Shown: positions 7,146 through 15,682 of the stretch, piece after piece | Layout of the letters: every line of letters begins with the position of its first letter | How positions within the stretch are numbered: the stretch's first letter is position 1 | Origin: a virus | Strand: one strand, 5' to 3' | IMG/VR virus record: IMGVR_UViG_3300035158_000136 | Span: 1 to 60,442 of that record | Length of the DNA stretch: 60,442 nt | Position numbers and translations under genes: made by a program | Notes under the pieces: model-generated | Seen by the model: only the letters and a program-made list of their open reading frames with translations | Database searches by the model: none | Told to the model about the DNA's origin: nothing

Positions 7146-8140
7146 ACCGTCGAGGCTTCTTAGGGCTGCTATCGGCCTTAGCTTTTGCTACCCCGGCAAG
7201 GGCTGAGGAAGAGAATAAGTTCTTTGGGGCACTCAAACCGGCTTTCAAGTCGAGGCGCATCCCTTTTAGACGAGCATTTGGACATTTCAAAGGAATTAGC
7301 AAAGGTCAAAAGGCATTTCTCTGGAAATATCTCGAAATTATCCTTGGAGCACCACTCAAACCTCACAAACAAGGTGGAGAGGGCGATTGCGTTGGACATG
7401 CAGCTAGTTTGGGCGTCGATATCCTGGCCGCTTGTGACTTGTTCATGCGTTTTGAGCCCGAAACATGGAAGGCTAAATCCAGCGTCGAGATGATCTACAC
7501 TGGAAGCCGAAATGAAATCGGCGGAGGCGACCTTGAGGGACGAGCAGGCAGCCACGGCGAGTGGGCCGTCAAGTTTTTGAGTCAATACGGCACTCTGCAC
7601 CGTCAAATCTACGCTTCTGGTGACAATTATCTCGATTTACGTGGTTACGATGTCGTTCGCTCATACAAGATGCGGGATTTGGGCGTACCTGACTGGCTGG
7701 AGCCGAAAGCTAAGCAACATCCGGTCAAGACTTACTCCAAAATCCTGACCGTACGAGACGCTTTCGATTCAGTCTTTGTTGGGCAGCCAGTGATTTTATG
7801 CTCAACATACGCTTTCCATGATACTCGGGATAAGGACGGATTTTGCAAGCCTTATCTGAGCACATGGAACGGAAATCGTTGGCGTGGTCGCTGGTTCCGT
7901 AAACAGTGGTGGCACGCTCTGTTGCTGGCAGGGTTCAAAGACGACAGCCGCCCAGGCGGATTGATTTTGAACTCACATGGAGCGTGGAACGACGGCCCAA
8001 CAACTTACGGTCAACCGCCAGGATCGTTTTGGGTCGATGCCGAATACCTTGAATTGATGTTGAAGGATTGGGAAGACTGCTATGCGATGTCGGCATATGT
8101 AGGCCATCCTCAACGCATGCTCTCGCACAAACTCTATTGA
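7142..8140 (+). CDS. Tat-exported papain-like cysteine peptidase
   Basis: A 332-residue protein starting MNRRGFLGLLSALAF with a twin-arginine (RRGFL) signal and an ARA cleavage site. The body shows a papain-fold triad arrangement: GDCVGHAAS near residue 82 (Cys nucleophile), WWHALLLAGF near 258 (His) and LILNSHGAWNDGP near 275 (Asn), followed by GSFWVDAEYLELML. It could degrade host envelope peptides or act as a lysis enzyme. Its Tat signal means folding before export, unusual for a phage enzyme. Overlaps the previous gene by 4 bp. An exact dyad lies inside at 7962-7975. Confidence 0.65.
   Translation: MNRRGFLGLLSALAFATPARAEEENKFFGALKPAFKSRRIPFRRAFGHFKGISKGQKAFLWKYLEIILGAPLKPHKQGGEGDCVGHAASLGVDILAACDLFMRFEPETWKAKSSVEMIYTGSRNEIGGGDLEGRAGSHGEWAVKFLSQYGTLHRQIYASGDNYLDLRGYDVVRSYKMRDLGVPDWLEPKAKQHPVKTYSKILTVRDAFDSVFVGQPVILCSTYAFHDTRDKDGFCKPYLSTWNGNRWRGRWFRKQWWHALLLAGFKDDSRPGGLILNSHGAWNDGPTTYGQPPGSFWVDAEYLELMLKDWEDCYAMSAYVGHPQRMLSHKLY
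7962..7975. promoter_or_regulatory. Genome-wide dyad, exact copy
   Basis: TGATTTTGAACTCA lies inside the coding region of the Tat peptidase, so the site is kept despite coding constraint. Confidence 0.7.
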
Positions 8141-8152
8141 AGGAGCTATGAT

Positions 8153-8581
8153 GTGGCTAAGATTTTGGCTTGCATTGCGATCTGCTTGGCTTGCCTTCAA
8201 GGAGGGCAATATCTCCAAGTTGAAGAGCAAAATACGCTTTTGCGTGAACTTTCTGGACAGAAAGTTGTGCCGCCGGAAGGACTCGAAGAATACGCAGAAC
8301 TCTGGGAAAAGAACACCATCGTCGGATTCGCCGCGGACTGGTGTATTTGGTGCCCGGCGCAGAAGGTTAATTGGTCGGCGCTCAAGAGGAAGGGATACCG
8401 ACTGAAAGTCTATGATGTAGACAAACACCCAGATCTGTACGCCTACTTCCGCGACAACGGAGTCACAGAAGGAATACCCTACACTGCGACATTCGTTGAG
8501 GGTGAAATCAAACACCGATTCAAAGGTGTGATCAACTGGCGTCGGATCGCAAAGAAAGCGGAGGATTGTAAGAAAGAATGA
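8153..8581 (+). CDS. Exported thioredoxin-like protein
   Basis: A 142-residue protein beginning at GTG 8153 (AAGGAG at 8140-8145) with a hydrophobic signal-like N-terminus ending near AIC/LAC. A thioredoxin fold follows, with NTIVGFAADWCIWCPAQK carrying the C-x-x-C redox pair (about residues 62-65). Then come VYDVDKHPDL and GIPYTATF with the cis-Pro. It would act outside the cytoplasm as a disulfide oxidant or reductant, perhaps for the neighbouring Cys peptidase or tail proteins. The ATG at 8148 is in another frame. Confidence 0.7.
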   Translation: MAKILACIAICLACLQGGQYLQVEEQNTLLRELSGQKVVPPEGLEEYAELWEKNTIVGFAADWCIWCPAQKVNWSALKRKGYRLKVYDVDKHPDLYAYFRDNGVTEGIPYTATFVEGEIKHRFKGVINWRRIAKKAEDCKKE

Positions 8582-8961
8582 AACGACGCACATTCATCAC
8601 GACCATCATGGCTTGCGGCCTTGCGGCTACACCGGCTGCGGCCGCTGTTTACCGTGGACCTTTCTATAGATTGCGATTTCGAAAAGCTCTCAAGCGAGTC
8701 ATTCGCGAGAAGCGAGCCGAAGCTCGGAGAAAGCGGAAAGAGGGCGAGATCACGGCTGCCCAGTACGACACGCTTGTCGCTGGTTTCGACAAGAAGGTTG
8801 CGTACAACGGTCGAGTTGCGACGGTCGCCGATCACGTCATGGACGAGTTGGACGTAGAGCTTTCCTGGTGGGAGAGCATCTACAACTGGATCATCGAAAA
8901 CTGGGACGAGATTCTTGCCTTGTTATTGAAACTCGTTCCTCTACTCCTCCTATTGCTTTGA
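8578..8961 (+). CDS. Exported or membrane protein with C-terminal anchor
   Basis: A 127-residue protein whose N-terminus MKRRTFITTIMACGLAATPAAA looks like a signal peptide with a Tat-like KRRTF box. A basic helical centre (FRKALKRVIREKRAEARRKRK) follows, and the C-terminus is a hydrophobic helix of about 15 residues (ILALLLKLVPLLLLLL). The stop of the thioredoxin-like gene overlaps its start. It could be a holin partner or spanin-like lysis protein, but this is inference. Confidence 0.5.
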   Translation: MKRRTFITTIMACGLAATPAAAAVYRGPFYRLRFRKALKRVIREKRAEARRKRKEGEITAAQYDTLVAGFDKKVAYNGRVATVADHVMDELDVELSWWESIYNWIIENWDEILALLLKLVPLLLLLL

Positions 8962-8968
8962 GGGTATC

Positions 8969-9238
8969 ATGGCACGAAAGCGAAAGTTTGAGTTCGAAGC
9001 ATTTGAGGGCCTTTGTGATGTCTATGTCGAGGGCAATAAGGTCTTCGATTGCCACAATGCTCGGCACGGACAAATTTACCTTCACCTTGGCCAAGACTAT
9101 CCTGCCGAGCAGGTGACGATTGAGCCGCACGATCCGCGAGTCCCCATCCAGACGGACATTGTTGATGGTGAACCAGTACCGAAGGAGGAAGAGAAACCGA
9201 AGCGTCCGCCGACGCTTTCGGAATTACGACAGGGGTAA
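8969..9238 (+). CDS. Hypothetical protein upstream of terminase
   Basis: An 89-residue protein with a beta-rich N-terminal half (FEFEAFEGLCDVYVEGNKVFDC) and a charged Pro/Glu tail ending PPTLSELRQG. GAGGG precedes the start. No family recognised. It sits 12 bp before TerL in the packaging gene block. Confidence 0.5.
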   Translation: MARKRKFEFEAFEGLCDVYVEGNKVFDCHNARHGQIYLHLGQDYPAEQVTIEPHDPRVPIQTDIVDGEPVPKEEEKPKRPPTLSELRQG

Positions 9239-9250
9239 GGAGGCGTTATC

Positions 9251-10888
9251 ATGCACGCTCTGGAGCAGGTATTTGCAGAAGTCTTCGCATCGGGTCTAAA
9301 ACGAAAAAGTGTGAAAACGTGCTCGCGATGGGCACAATCATACCGCGTACGTAAGGGACAACCATTCGGATTCGACCTGCATCCCTGGTCCAGAGCGATG
9401 CATGATTCGTCCGCGCCATTCAATGTCGGCATGAAGGCCGCACAGATGGCGTATACTGAGACTATGCTCAATCGTTCATTCTTCAAGATGGACATTGAGC
9501 AAGCCTCGGTACTTTATGTTTTTCCGAATCAAACACCAGACGCCTCAAACTTCAGTGCTGATCGATTTGATGCCGCATTAGACGAAAGTGAACATCTGCG
9601 TCGGATGTTCTCAGACGTTAAGAACGTCGGACACAAACGAGCAGGAGCAGCAAGTCTTTGGATCAGAGGATCGAGAAGCCGTAGCGGTTTGAAAGGTATC
9701 GATCCTGGCTTCGTCGTACTTGACGAAGTTGATGAAATGGATCAGGAGAAGATCCAGCTTGCTTTTAGACGTACAGATGGTCAGTTAGTCTCACAGATTT
9801 GGTGCATTTCGACACCAATTATCCCGGAGACGGGTGTTCACCAGATGTACCTGCAAACGACGCAGGAATCATGGTACTTCACTTGTCCGGTTTGTTGGAA
9901 AGATATTACACTGACTTATCCCGAATGCTTCGTGCTCATCGGGGAGAGTTTGCTTGATCCTAGAATCAAAGAGTCGCATATATGCTGCCCTCTTTGCAAG
10001 AAAAAGATCGAGCATGAGGATAAAATCAAAAGCCAGGTTGAGACAGGTCACTGGATTCCAAAGTTCGAAGGGCTGGAGAGGCGTGGATTCTATATCAATC
10101 AGCTTTCAAGCTGTGTGAAGACACCCGACAAGTTTGCAGCCACGGTGATTGAGGCTGAGACAAATCCGTCGGCTGAGCAGGAACTTTGGAATTCACTGGT
10201 CGGAATGCCGCATGTGGTGGCAGGAGCCCAGATTGAGGATCATCATTTTGACGATTGCTATGTCAAACGTCGGATGGATGATAAGCCACCCAACTACAAA
10301 ATCACAACGATGGGTTGCGACGTCGGAAAATGGCTACATTATGAGGTAACTGGCTGGCGTATTCCCAAGATGGGACCAGACCTCAATATGTTGGCTGAAG
10401 GCGAAATCATCAAGGTCGGAAAGGTTCAAAGATTTGAAGAACTTGCAATAATCATGCGAGAATATCAAGTCTTCTTTGCGGTCTTAGACAAGCAACCAGA
10501 AGAACGAGCCGTTTACGAATTTTGTTGTCGATTCTGGGGCCGAGTAAAACGTTGCCATTACGCTCGGGGAATCGGCAGTAAGAAGATGGTTGTAGCCGGT
10601 GCGGATGATGAACATCTCATCAGTGTTAATCGGACATTTTGGCTTGATACGAGCCTCGGTCGCGTCCGTTCAAAGCGATTGAAATTGCCGATTGATCTGC
10701 CAGGAGAGTATCGAACACACCTGAAAAATCTCGTGAAGAAATATGAAGAAGATGCGAGTGGCGATGACGTGTCGAAGTATATAAAGCGTGGTCCAGACCA
10801 CTACGCACATGCGAGAAACTATAGCGAGATGGCTCTACCACTGGCCGCGACTGTTGCAACAAACCAGAATATTCGGAGTTTCCTGTAA
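9251..10888 (+). CDS. terL: Large terminase subunit (GpA-like)
   Basis: A 545-residue packaging ATPase-nuclease. A lambda GpA-type layout is visible: the PFNVGMKAAQMAYTE segment (Walker A-like, Lys about residue 62) and the Walker B FVVLDEVDEM at about 154-163. A coupling motif (CISTP near 177) follows, and a Cys-rich insert CPVC...CPLC at about 204-252. The C-terminal nuclease domain begins near TTMGCDVGKWLHYEV with an acidic residue. It cuts and translocates genome DNA into proheads through the portal. The ATG at 9251 has AAGGAGG upstream. The stop overlaps the portal start as TAATG. Confidence 0.9.
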   Translation: MHALEQVFAEVFASGLKRKSVKTCSRWAQSYRVRKGQPFGFDLHPWSRAMHDSSAPFNVGMKAAQMAYTETMLNRSFFKMDIEQASVLYVFPNQTPDASNFSADRFDAALDESEHLRRMFSDVKNVGHKRAGAASLWIRGSRSRSGLKGIDPGFVVLDEVDEMDQEKIQLAFRRTDGQLVSQIWCISTPIIPETGVHQMYLQTTQESWYFTCPVCWKDITLTYPECFVLIGESLLDPRIKESHICCPLCKKKIEHEDKIKSQVETGHWIPKFEGLERRGFYINQLSSCVKTPDKFAATVIEAETNPSAEQELWNSLVGMPHVVAGAQIEDHHFDDCYVKRRMDDKPPNYKITTMGCDVGKWLHYEVTGWRIPKMGPDLNMLAEGEIIKVGKVQRFEELAIIMREYQVFFAVLDKQPEERAVYEFCCRFWGRVKRCHYARGIGSKKMVVAGADDEHLISVNRTFWLDTSLGRVRSKRLKLPIDLPGEYRTHLKNLVKKYEEDASGDDVSKYIKRGPDHYAHARNYSEMALPLAATVATNQNIRSFL

Positions 10889-12702
10889 TGGCCGACAAGA
10901 AAAAGTTCAGCATCCAGAATTCCGTTCACCCAGAGTATTTGGAACGCTCTGCGGAATGGGATAAATTCCGGTACGTGATGAAGGGCGGCGAAGACTTCAT
11001 CGAGCAGTATGTGGAGCAATTCTGCGATGCCGAAGGGACTCCTGATTTTAACCGCAGAAAACGGATCACGCCCATCGGCGGTTTTGCCAAAGCGGCGGTC
11101 ATGGATGTGAAAAACTCGATTTTTCAACGTATGGGTGCGATCAAACGCACGGGTGGGACAGAAAGCTGGCACAGAGCAACGAACCAAGGCAAGCTCGGCG
11201 GTGTCGATCTTGAAGGATCGACAATGAACCACTTCATCGGCACCAAGGTCTTGCCCGAGCTTCTAGCGATGGGTAAGGTTGGCGTTTACGTCGATAATCA
11301 TCGTATCAACGAGAAACGTACACTACGAGACAAGCAGGAGCAACATCCGTATCTGTATACGTTTGTTGCGGAAGACATCCGAAACTGGGAGTATTTCCTC
11401 AGAGGGTCTGAACTTCGGCTCGCGCAAGTTTTGCTCCGGGTAAGAAGCGAAATCAAAGAGACATACTACGGTATGTACGCCGATTACGCTGAACAGTACC
11501 GGCACTACTACATTGACAGCGAAGGCATTGTTTGGTGCCAGACGTACAACGCCGAAGGGTCGCAAACGGACATTTATGGCGATCCGAGCAATCCTGAGCC
11601 GGTTGAGCTTGAACTCAATGAGATCCCATTCGTTATTCTTGAGCTACAGTCGTCACTCCTACAGGACATTGCGAATCATCAAATTGCCATAACGAACATG
11701 GAATCGGCCGACGTGGCATATGCGCTGCGATCGAACGTTCCGTTCTACACGGAGCAATTTGACCAGAAGTTTGAAGCTGCTCAGAATATGAGCAACGAAG
11801 ATTATTACAATGTCCACGAGTATGACGAGGACAATTCGGACCAGGAGCAACGACCCGACAATCCGAAGACCATCAAGGTTGGTTCGACGGATGGTCGGCG
11901 TTACCCGATTGGTGTTGATCGTCCTGGCTTCATCCACCCGTCATCTGAACCACTTCAGATTTCGATGGAGAAGCAGAAAGCCCTCAAGGATGATATCCGT
12001 ACACTCGTTAACTTGGCTGTTGCGAACACGCGATCACGATTCGCGTCAGCCGAATCAAAACAAATGGATGAACGTGGTTTGGAATCGGGCCTCTCGGCCA
12101 TTGGTTTGGTGCTTGAGCATGGCGAAAGACGTGTTGGTGAGTTATGGTCTGATTATGAGGATTCGAGGAAACCATTGACTGTGCGGTATCCTGAGCGCTA
12201 TTCTCTTCGTTCAGACGAGGATAGGCGGAAAGATGCTGAACAACTTTCTAATAGCTCTTCCGATGTTGCTTCTCCTACATTCAGGAAGGCCATTCAAAAA
12301 GAAATCGCCAGCATCCTGCTTGGAGGAAAGGTCTCTGACGAGGAGTTTGACAAAATTATTGCCGAAATCAACGATTCACGATATCCTACCGCCGATCCGG
12401 AGCAAATCCGATCGGACGCGGAAATCGGACTCGTCTCAAGAGAAACGGCGTCCCTAGCTCGTAATTGGCCCAAAGGTGAAGCCGAGAAGGCCAAGAAGGA
12501 GAAAGAGGATGCTGAACTCATGAGAATGAAAGCACAGAGTAAGGGTTTCGGTGAGACCGATAATCCTGGTGCTCGCGGTTTGGAGGTTGACTCAGAGGGG
12601 GCAAAACTAGAAAAGCAACAATCACAAGACCCTGAGAATGATCCCGACGGCAAGCGGCGGGTGAGGGGTCGTGACAAGAGGAGACGAAAGAATGGCGGCT
12701 AA
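10888..12702 (+). CDS. Portal protein (DUF4055-like)
   Basis: A 604-residue protein beginning with the HPEYLERSAEWDKFR segment typical of DUF4055 portal-type proteins. A long alpha/beta body and a helical stem region follow, with a charged, Lys/Glu-rich C-terminal tail from about residue 530. It forms the dodecameric vertex through which TerL pumps DNA. Its place directly after TerL and before decoration, scaffold and coat genes is the normal order. A one-mismatch dyad lies inside at 11604-11617. Confidence 0.85.
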   Translation: MADKKKFSIQNSVHPEYLERSAEWDKFRYVMKGGEDFIEQYVEQFCDAEGTPDFNRRKRITPIGGFAKAAVMDVKNSIFQRMGAIKRTGGTESWHRATNQGKLGGVDLEGSTMNHFIGTKVLPELLAMGKVGVYVDNHRINEKRTLRDKQEQHPYLYTFVAEDIRNWEYFLRGSELRLAQVLLRVRSEIKETYYGMYADYAEQYRHYYIDSEGIVWCQTYNAEGSQTDIYGDPSNPEPVELELNEIPFVILELQSSLLQDIANHQIAITNMESADVAYALRSNVPFYTEQFDQKFEAAQNMSNEDYYNVHEYDEDNSDQEQRPDNPKTIKVGSTDGRRYPIGVDRPGFIHPSSEPLQISMEKQKALKDDIRTLVNLAVANTRSRFASAESKQMDERGLESGLSAIGLVLEHGERRVGELWSDYEDSRKPLTVRYPERYSLRSDEDRRKDAEQLSNSSSDVASPTFRKAIQKEIASILLGGKVSDEEFDKIIAEINDSRYPTADPEQIRSDAEIGLVSRETASLARNWPKGEAEKAKKEKEDAELMRMKAQSKGFGETDNPGARGLEVDSEGAKLEKQQSQDPENDPDGKRRVRGRDKRRRKNGG

Positions 12703-12925
12703 CTACCCGACGAGTGTTTGGGACGGTACTTCTGACAGCCGACCCAATGCTGATGTGTACCGTGCTCCCGACGCGGCCGACTATGCTCAGCTGCGTGCGG
12801 AAGTGGAGGCGATTCAAACGCAATTGGTTCCCTTGGGGATTCCCGCGAATGGCGTGCTTCCGACGTCCAACCCGGGCGCTGGCAAGCTCTGGAACAACAC
12901 CAACGTCGTCAATGTGGGTACCTAG
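12692..12925 (+). CDS. Small virion protein, WDGTS family A
   Basis: A 77-residue protein starting MAANYPTSVWDGTSD. The ATG at 12692 is preferred because GAGGAG lies just upstream, and it overlaps the portal end by 11 bp. Its N-terminal 45 residues (VWDG-S-x-RP...R-PDA-DY...E) match the N-terminus of the next gene, so the two share an adaptor domain. The C-terminus (NPGAGKLWNNTNVVNVGT) is Gly/Asn-rich. Confidence 0.6.
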   Translation: MAANYPTSVWDGTSDSRPNADVYRAPDAADYAQLRAEVEAIQTQLVPLGIPANGVLPTSNPGAGKLWNNTNVVNVGT

Positions 12926-12934
12926 GTTTGAAAC

Positions 12935-13429
12935 ATGTCTATCAATACGATTTGGGATGGGTCGAGTGAAACACGCCCCGATCCCAGTGTATTACGAGAA
13001 CCAGACGCATATGACTACCGCCGAATTGTTCGTGAACTGCAAGAGACACAAGAAACCGTAATCGAAGCGATAGAGCTTGCATACGCAATTGCGGCGGTAG
13101 ACATTGCTTCTGGCAATCTCATTACAGTGAATGGGAGCGGTGAGGTTGTTCTCGCTGATTTTAGAATCAGCGGCGTGGTATCAGGGATGGCCATACAGGA
13201 CGTAAAGATTGGCGATGGAGTGCCTTTCATACGGACTGGCCGCGTACATCGCGAGGATTGGACGTCAATCATTGGTAATCCGAAACTTGAAGCAGGATCG
13301 GAATACTTTTTGGATTACGATGGTTTCATGACAACAATGCCGCCAACCACTGGCTACGTTGTCAAGGTAGGACAGGCTATAACGCCTGAATTGTTCAGTT
13401 TGTTGATTTTCAACTCAGTGAGGTTATAA
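12935..13429 (+). CDS. Virion protein with WDGTS N-terminus and decoration-like domain
   Basis: A 164-residue protein. Residues 1-45 are paralogous to the preceding protein (TIWDGSSETRPDPSV, PDAYDY). Residues 55-164 form a beta-rich module with a hydrophobic ending (VVKVGQAITPELFSLLI), similar in plan to the C-terminal part of the next gene (FVVRVGHALSTTEFEI). A capsid decoration or fibre role is likely. A one-mismatch dyad lies at 13156-13169. Confidence 0.55.
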   Translation: MSINTIWDGSSETRPDPSVLREPDAYDYRRIVRELQETQETVIEAIELAYAIAAVDIASGNLITVNGSGEVVLADFRISGVVSGMAIQDVKIGDGVPFIRTGRVHREDWTSIIGNPKLEAGSEYFLDYDGFMTTMPPTTGYVVKVGQAITPELFSLLIFNSVRL

Positions 13430-13899
13430 TGGCAACAAAGAAACCACTAGTCCTGACGAATGGCCAGATCGAGCAGTTGCAAGATGGCGACCAGATCGAT
13501 CTTCGTAATACCGTTCCAAGGACTAACGACGATGGTGCTAACCCGATTCCGATTTGTACTCCTGTCTATGCGGTCTCTGCAACCAATGTTGACAAAGCCC
13601 AAGCGGACGCGCAGGGTACGATTCGTGTCAAGGGGCTTGCTGCGGAAACCATTGCGGCCGCAGGATCGGGTGAGATTATGGTTGATGGTATCCTTGAAGC
13701 GACGACGGGCGAATGGGATACGGTCACAGGTGAAACCGGCGGACTTACGCCAGGAGCAAACTATTTCCTCGATGCAGCCTCCGCTGGAGAATTGACTCAG
13801 ACCGCGCCGAGCGGTGCCGGCGAATTCGTCGTGCGCGTGGGTCACGCTCTCTCCACGACTGAGTTTGAAATCGAGATGCAACAGCCGATCAAGCTGTGA
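13429..13899 (+). CDS. Decoration-like virion protein
   Basis: A 156-residue protein with the pattern GLTPGANYFLDAASAGELTQ and FVVRVGHALSTTEFEIEM. This layout is found in phage head decoration and fibre proteins (an acquired value block followed by a transmitted strand). It shares the C-terminal layout of the preceding protein and begins on that gene's stop (TAATG). Confidence 0.55.
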   Translation: MATKKPLVLTNGQIEQLQDGDQIDLRNTVPRTNDDGANPIPICTPVYAVSATNVDKAQADAQGTIRVKGLAAETIAAAGSGEIMVDGILEATTGEWDTVTGETGGLTPGANYFLDAASAGELTQTAPSGAGEFVVRVGHALSTTEFEIEMQQPIKL

Positions 13900-14318
13900 G
13901 TGGTCTTGAACCGCTTGCGATTGTTGCCGGCCAAATCGAAAATGTTGGAAAACGACGCACTCAAATTAGTAAAATCAACATTGGACCACGAGAAACAATC
14001 AACGTTTCAGGTGCTGTTGCTGTACCAGACGTCATAAACACTTCTTCATGGGTTCGCATTCGCGGTACTGACGCTACGCGTACGACAATTCAGACGATTC
14101 TTGGTGGTGAAGACGGTGATCTTTTGTTCGTGAATGGACGGAACATTCGCATGATGGGCGGTGGAAATCTCCGCTTACAAGGTGCGTTTAACATGGATGG
14201 TTCGATGATGATTGTTTTCATCTACCACGGGTCGAACAATTACTGGTTTGAGTATAGCCGCAAACAGATAGCTAACGAGGTAAGTCATGGCTTACTACGG
14301 AACTCTAGTCGCCGCTGA
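13896..14318 (+). CDS. Hypothetical structural protein
   Basis: A 140-residue beta-rich protein starting at GTG 13896 and overlapping the previous stop. It has a LLFVNGRNIRMMGGGNLRL segment and an aromatic C-terminal part (YHGSNNYWFEYSRKQ). The strand-turn pattern suggests a jelly-roll or fibre fragment. The end overlaps the next gene by 32 bp, so the functional C-terminus may be shorter. No family is named. Confidence 0.45.
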   Translation: MSGLEPLAIVAGQIENVGKRRTQISKINIGPRETINVSGAVAVPDVINTSSWVRIRGTDATRTTIQTILGGEDGDLLFVNGRNIRMMGGGNLRLQGAFNMDGSMMIVFIYHGSNNYWFEYSRKQIANEVSHGLLRNSSRR

Positions 14319-14748
14319 TCTTTACTTCAATGAGCGTCTGCACATCTTTGCATGGGAAGACGCGACTGAAGATCAACGTGAACGTGCTTTGGCTGAGGCT
14401 TCTCGTCGAATTGATCGGCTGAAGTTCCGTGGTGAAAAGGCCGATTCGACTCAGGAATTGGAATGGCCACGTGCCAATGCGATCGGTTTCGAAGATGACG
14501 AAATTCCCGAAGCTGTGAAGATTGCGACCTACGAATCTGCATACGCATTGCTGGACGGTGTAGATCCAGACCAAGAGTACGAGAACCTGGCTGCAGTGGC
14601 CGAAGGTTACAGTAGTGCGCGGACAACCTACTCTCGCACCACTGTCCCCGAGCATTTTGTTGCCGGAATTCCGAGCGCACTTGCTTGGCGGTATTTGAAA
14701 CCGCTTCTTGGCAACACGAGGGGAATCCGATTAAGTAGGGTATCTTAA
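14287..14748 (+). CDS. Head-tail connector-like protein (DnaT_2-type)
   Basis: A 153-residue protein with the WEDATEDQRERALAEASRRI start, RLKFRGEKADSTQELEWPR and an IPEAVKIATYESAYALL helix. This is the pattern of short phage proteins annotated as DnaT-like ssDNA-binding or head-tail connector. Position between portal and scaffold supports a connector role. It begins inside the preceding frame (14287) with GAGGTAAGTC upstream. Confidence 0.6.
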   Translation: MAYYGTLVAADLYFNERLHIFAWEDATEDQRERALAEASRRIDRLKFRGEKADSTQELEWPRANAIGFEDDEIPEAVKIATYESAYALLDGVDPDQEYENLAAVAEGYSSARTTYSRTTVPEHFVAGIPSALAWRYLKPLLGNTRGIRLSRVS

Positions 14749-14758
14749 GGATACAGCT

Positions 14759-15625
14759 ATGCACTTTGATCTTATGCTCAATCGGGCACGTTTTGTTGGT
14801 TTCGATGGTGACGGTGGTGACGGCGGAGCCGGTGGTGGTGACGGCGGAGCCGGCGGTAGCGGTGGTGGCGATGGCGGTGGAGGCGACGGTGGTGCCGGTG
14901 GTGGCAGTGGCAAGACATACACGCAAGAAGAATTTGATTCTCATATGGCCGGTCTTCGCCGGAAGTATGAGGAGCAAGGCAGGCAAACTCAGCGTGAACT
15001 GGCTACCCAACTGGCCGAGGCGAGAAAGAATTCGTCGCTCTCCGAGGAAGAACGGACAACTCTGACCAAGCGAATCGAGGAATTAGAGAATCAATACCTC
15101 ACGGACAAGGAAAAGTCCGATCGAGCAGCGAAAGCAAAGCAGGAGGAATACGACAGTACGGTACAGAACCTCACAACCGAGCGAGATCGCTGGCGTCGTG
15201 ACTTTGAGCACGAGACCGTGAGGAACCTGATTGTCGCTTCTGCTGCGAAGAACAAAGCATGTGATGCGAGTCAAATTGCAGCGATCGTTGGACCGATGAT
15301 TGAGTTCAAAGATGTTGTGGATGATGCTGGACAAAACACTGGCCAAGTCGCTCCCATAGTCAAGTTCCCCGACGTTGACACGGAGAGCGAGAAGCCCATT
15401 ACCATGGAATACTCCGTCGAAGAGGCGGTGAAGCGGATGACCGAACTTCCGCAATACTTCAACCTGTTTGAAGACACCATGAAGTCTGGGCTCGGTGGTC
15501 AGGGTAGTTCAGGAACTCCGAAGGGCAAAATCGACGTGCGAAAGCTCGCTTCGGAAAATCCAGCCGAATATCGGCGGCTGCGTAGAGAGAAACCGGAGCT
15601 TCTCTACGGCAGTATGGAGCGATAG
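14759..15625 (+). CDS. Capsid scaffolding protein
   Basis: A 288-residue protein with a Gly/Asp low-complexity stretch (about residues 15-50), a long charged coiled coil (about 55-145) and a C-terminal basic region. This is typical of scaffolds that guide coat assembly and then leave or are cleaved. It lies just before the coat gene. Its N-terminus NRARFVGFDGD resembles the coat N-terminus GKARFVGYDNS, which suggests a shared signal. An exact dyad follows at 15638. Confidence 0.75.
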   Translation: MHFDLMLNRARFVGFDGDGGDGGAGGGDGGAGGSGGGDGGGGDGGAGGGSGKTYTQEEFDSHMAGLRRKYEEQGRQTQRELATQLAEARKNSSLSEEERTTLTKRIEELENQYLTDKEKSDRAAKAKQEEYDSTVQNLTTERDRWRRDFEHETVRNLIVASAAKNKACDASQIAAIVGPMIEFKDVVDDAGQNTGQVAPIVKFPDVDTESEKPITMEYSVEEAVKRMTELPQYFNLFEDTMKSGLGGQGSSGTPKGKIDVRKLASENPAEYRRLRREKPELLYGSMER

Positions 15626-15637
15626 TCCGGGATCGTT

Positions 15638-15651
15638 TGATTTCAAAATCA
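15638..15651. promoter_or_regulatory. Genome-wide dyad, exact copy before coat gene
   Basis: TGATTTCAAAATCA lies in the 57-bp gap between scaffold stop and coat start, 32 bp before the coat ATG. It may modulate late transcription here. Confidence 0.75.
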
Positions 15652-15682
15652 AGTTTGTCCCGTGAAAACAGTGAGGACTGCA

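Noticed and set aside
14327-15010. 227-codon minus-strand frame
   Set aside because: Arg/Pro-rich shadow of the connector and scaffold Gly/Asp region.
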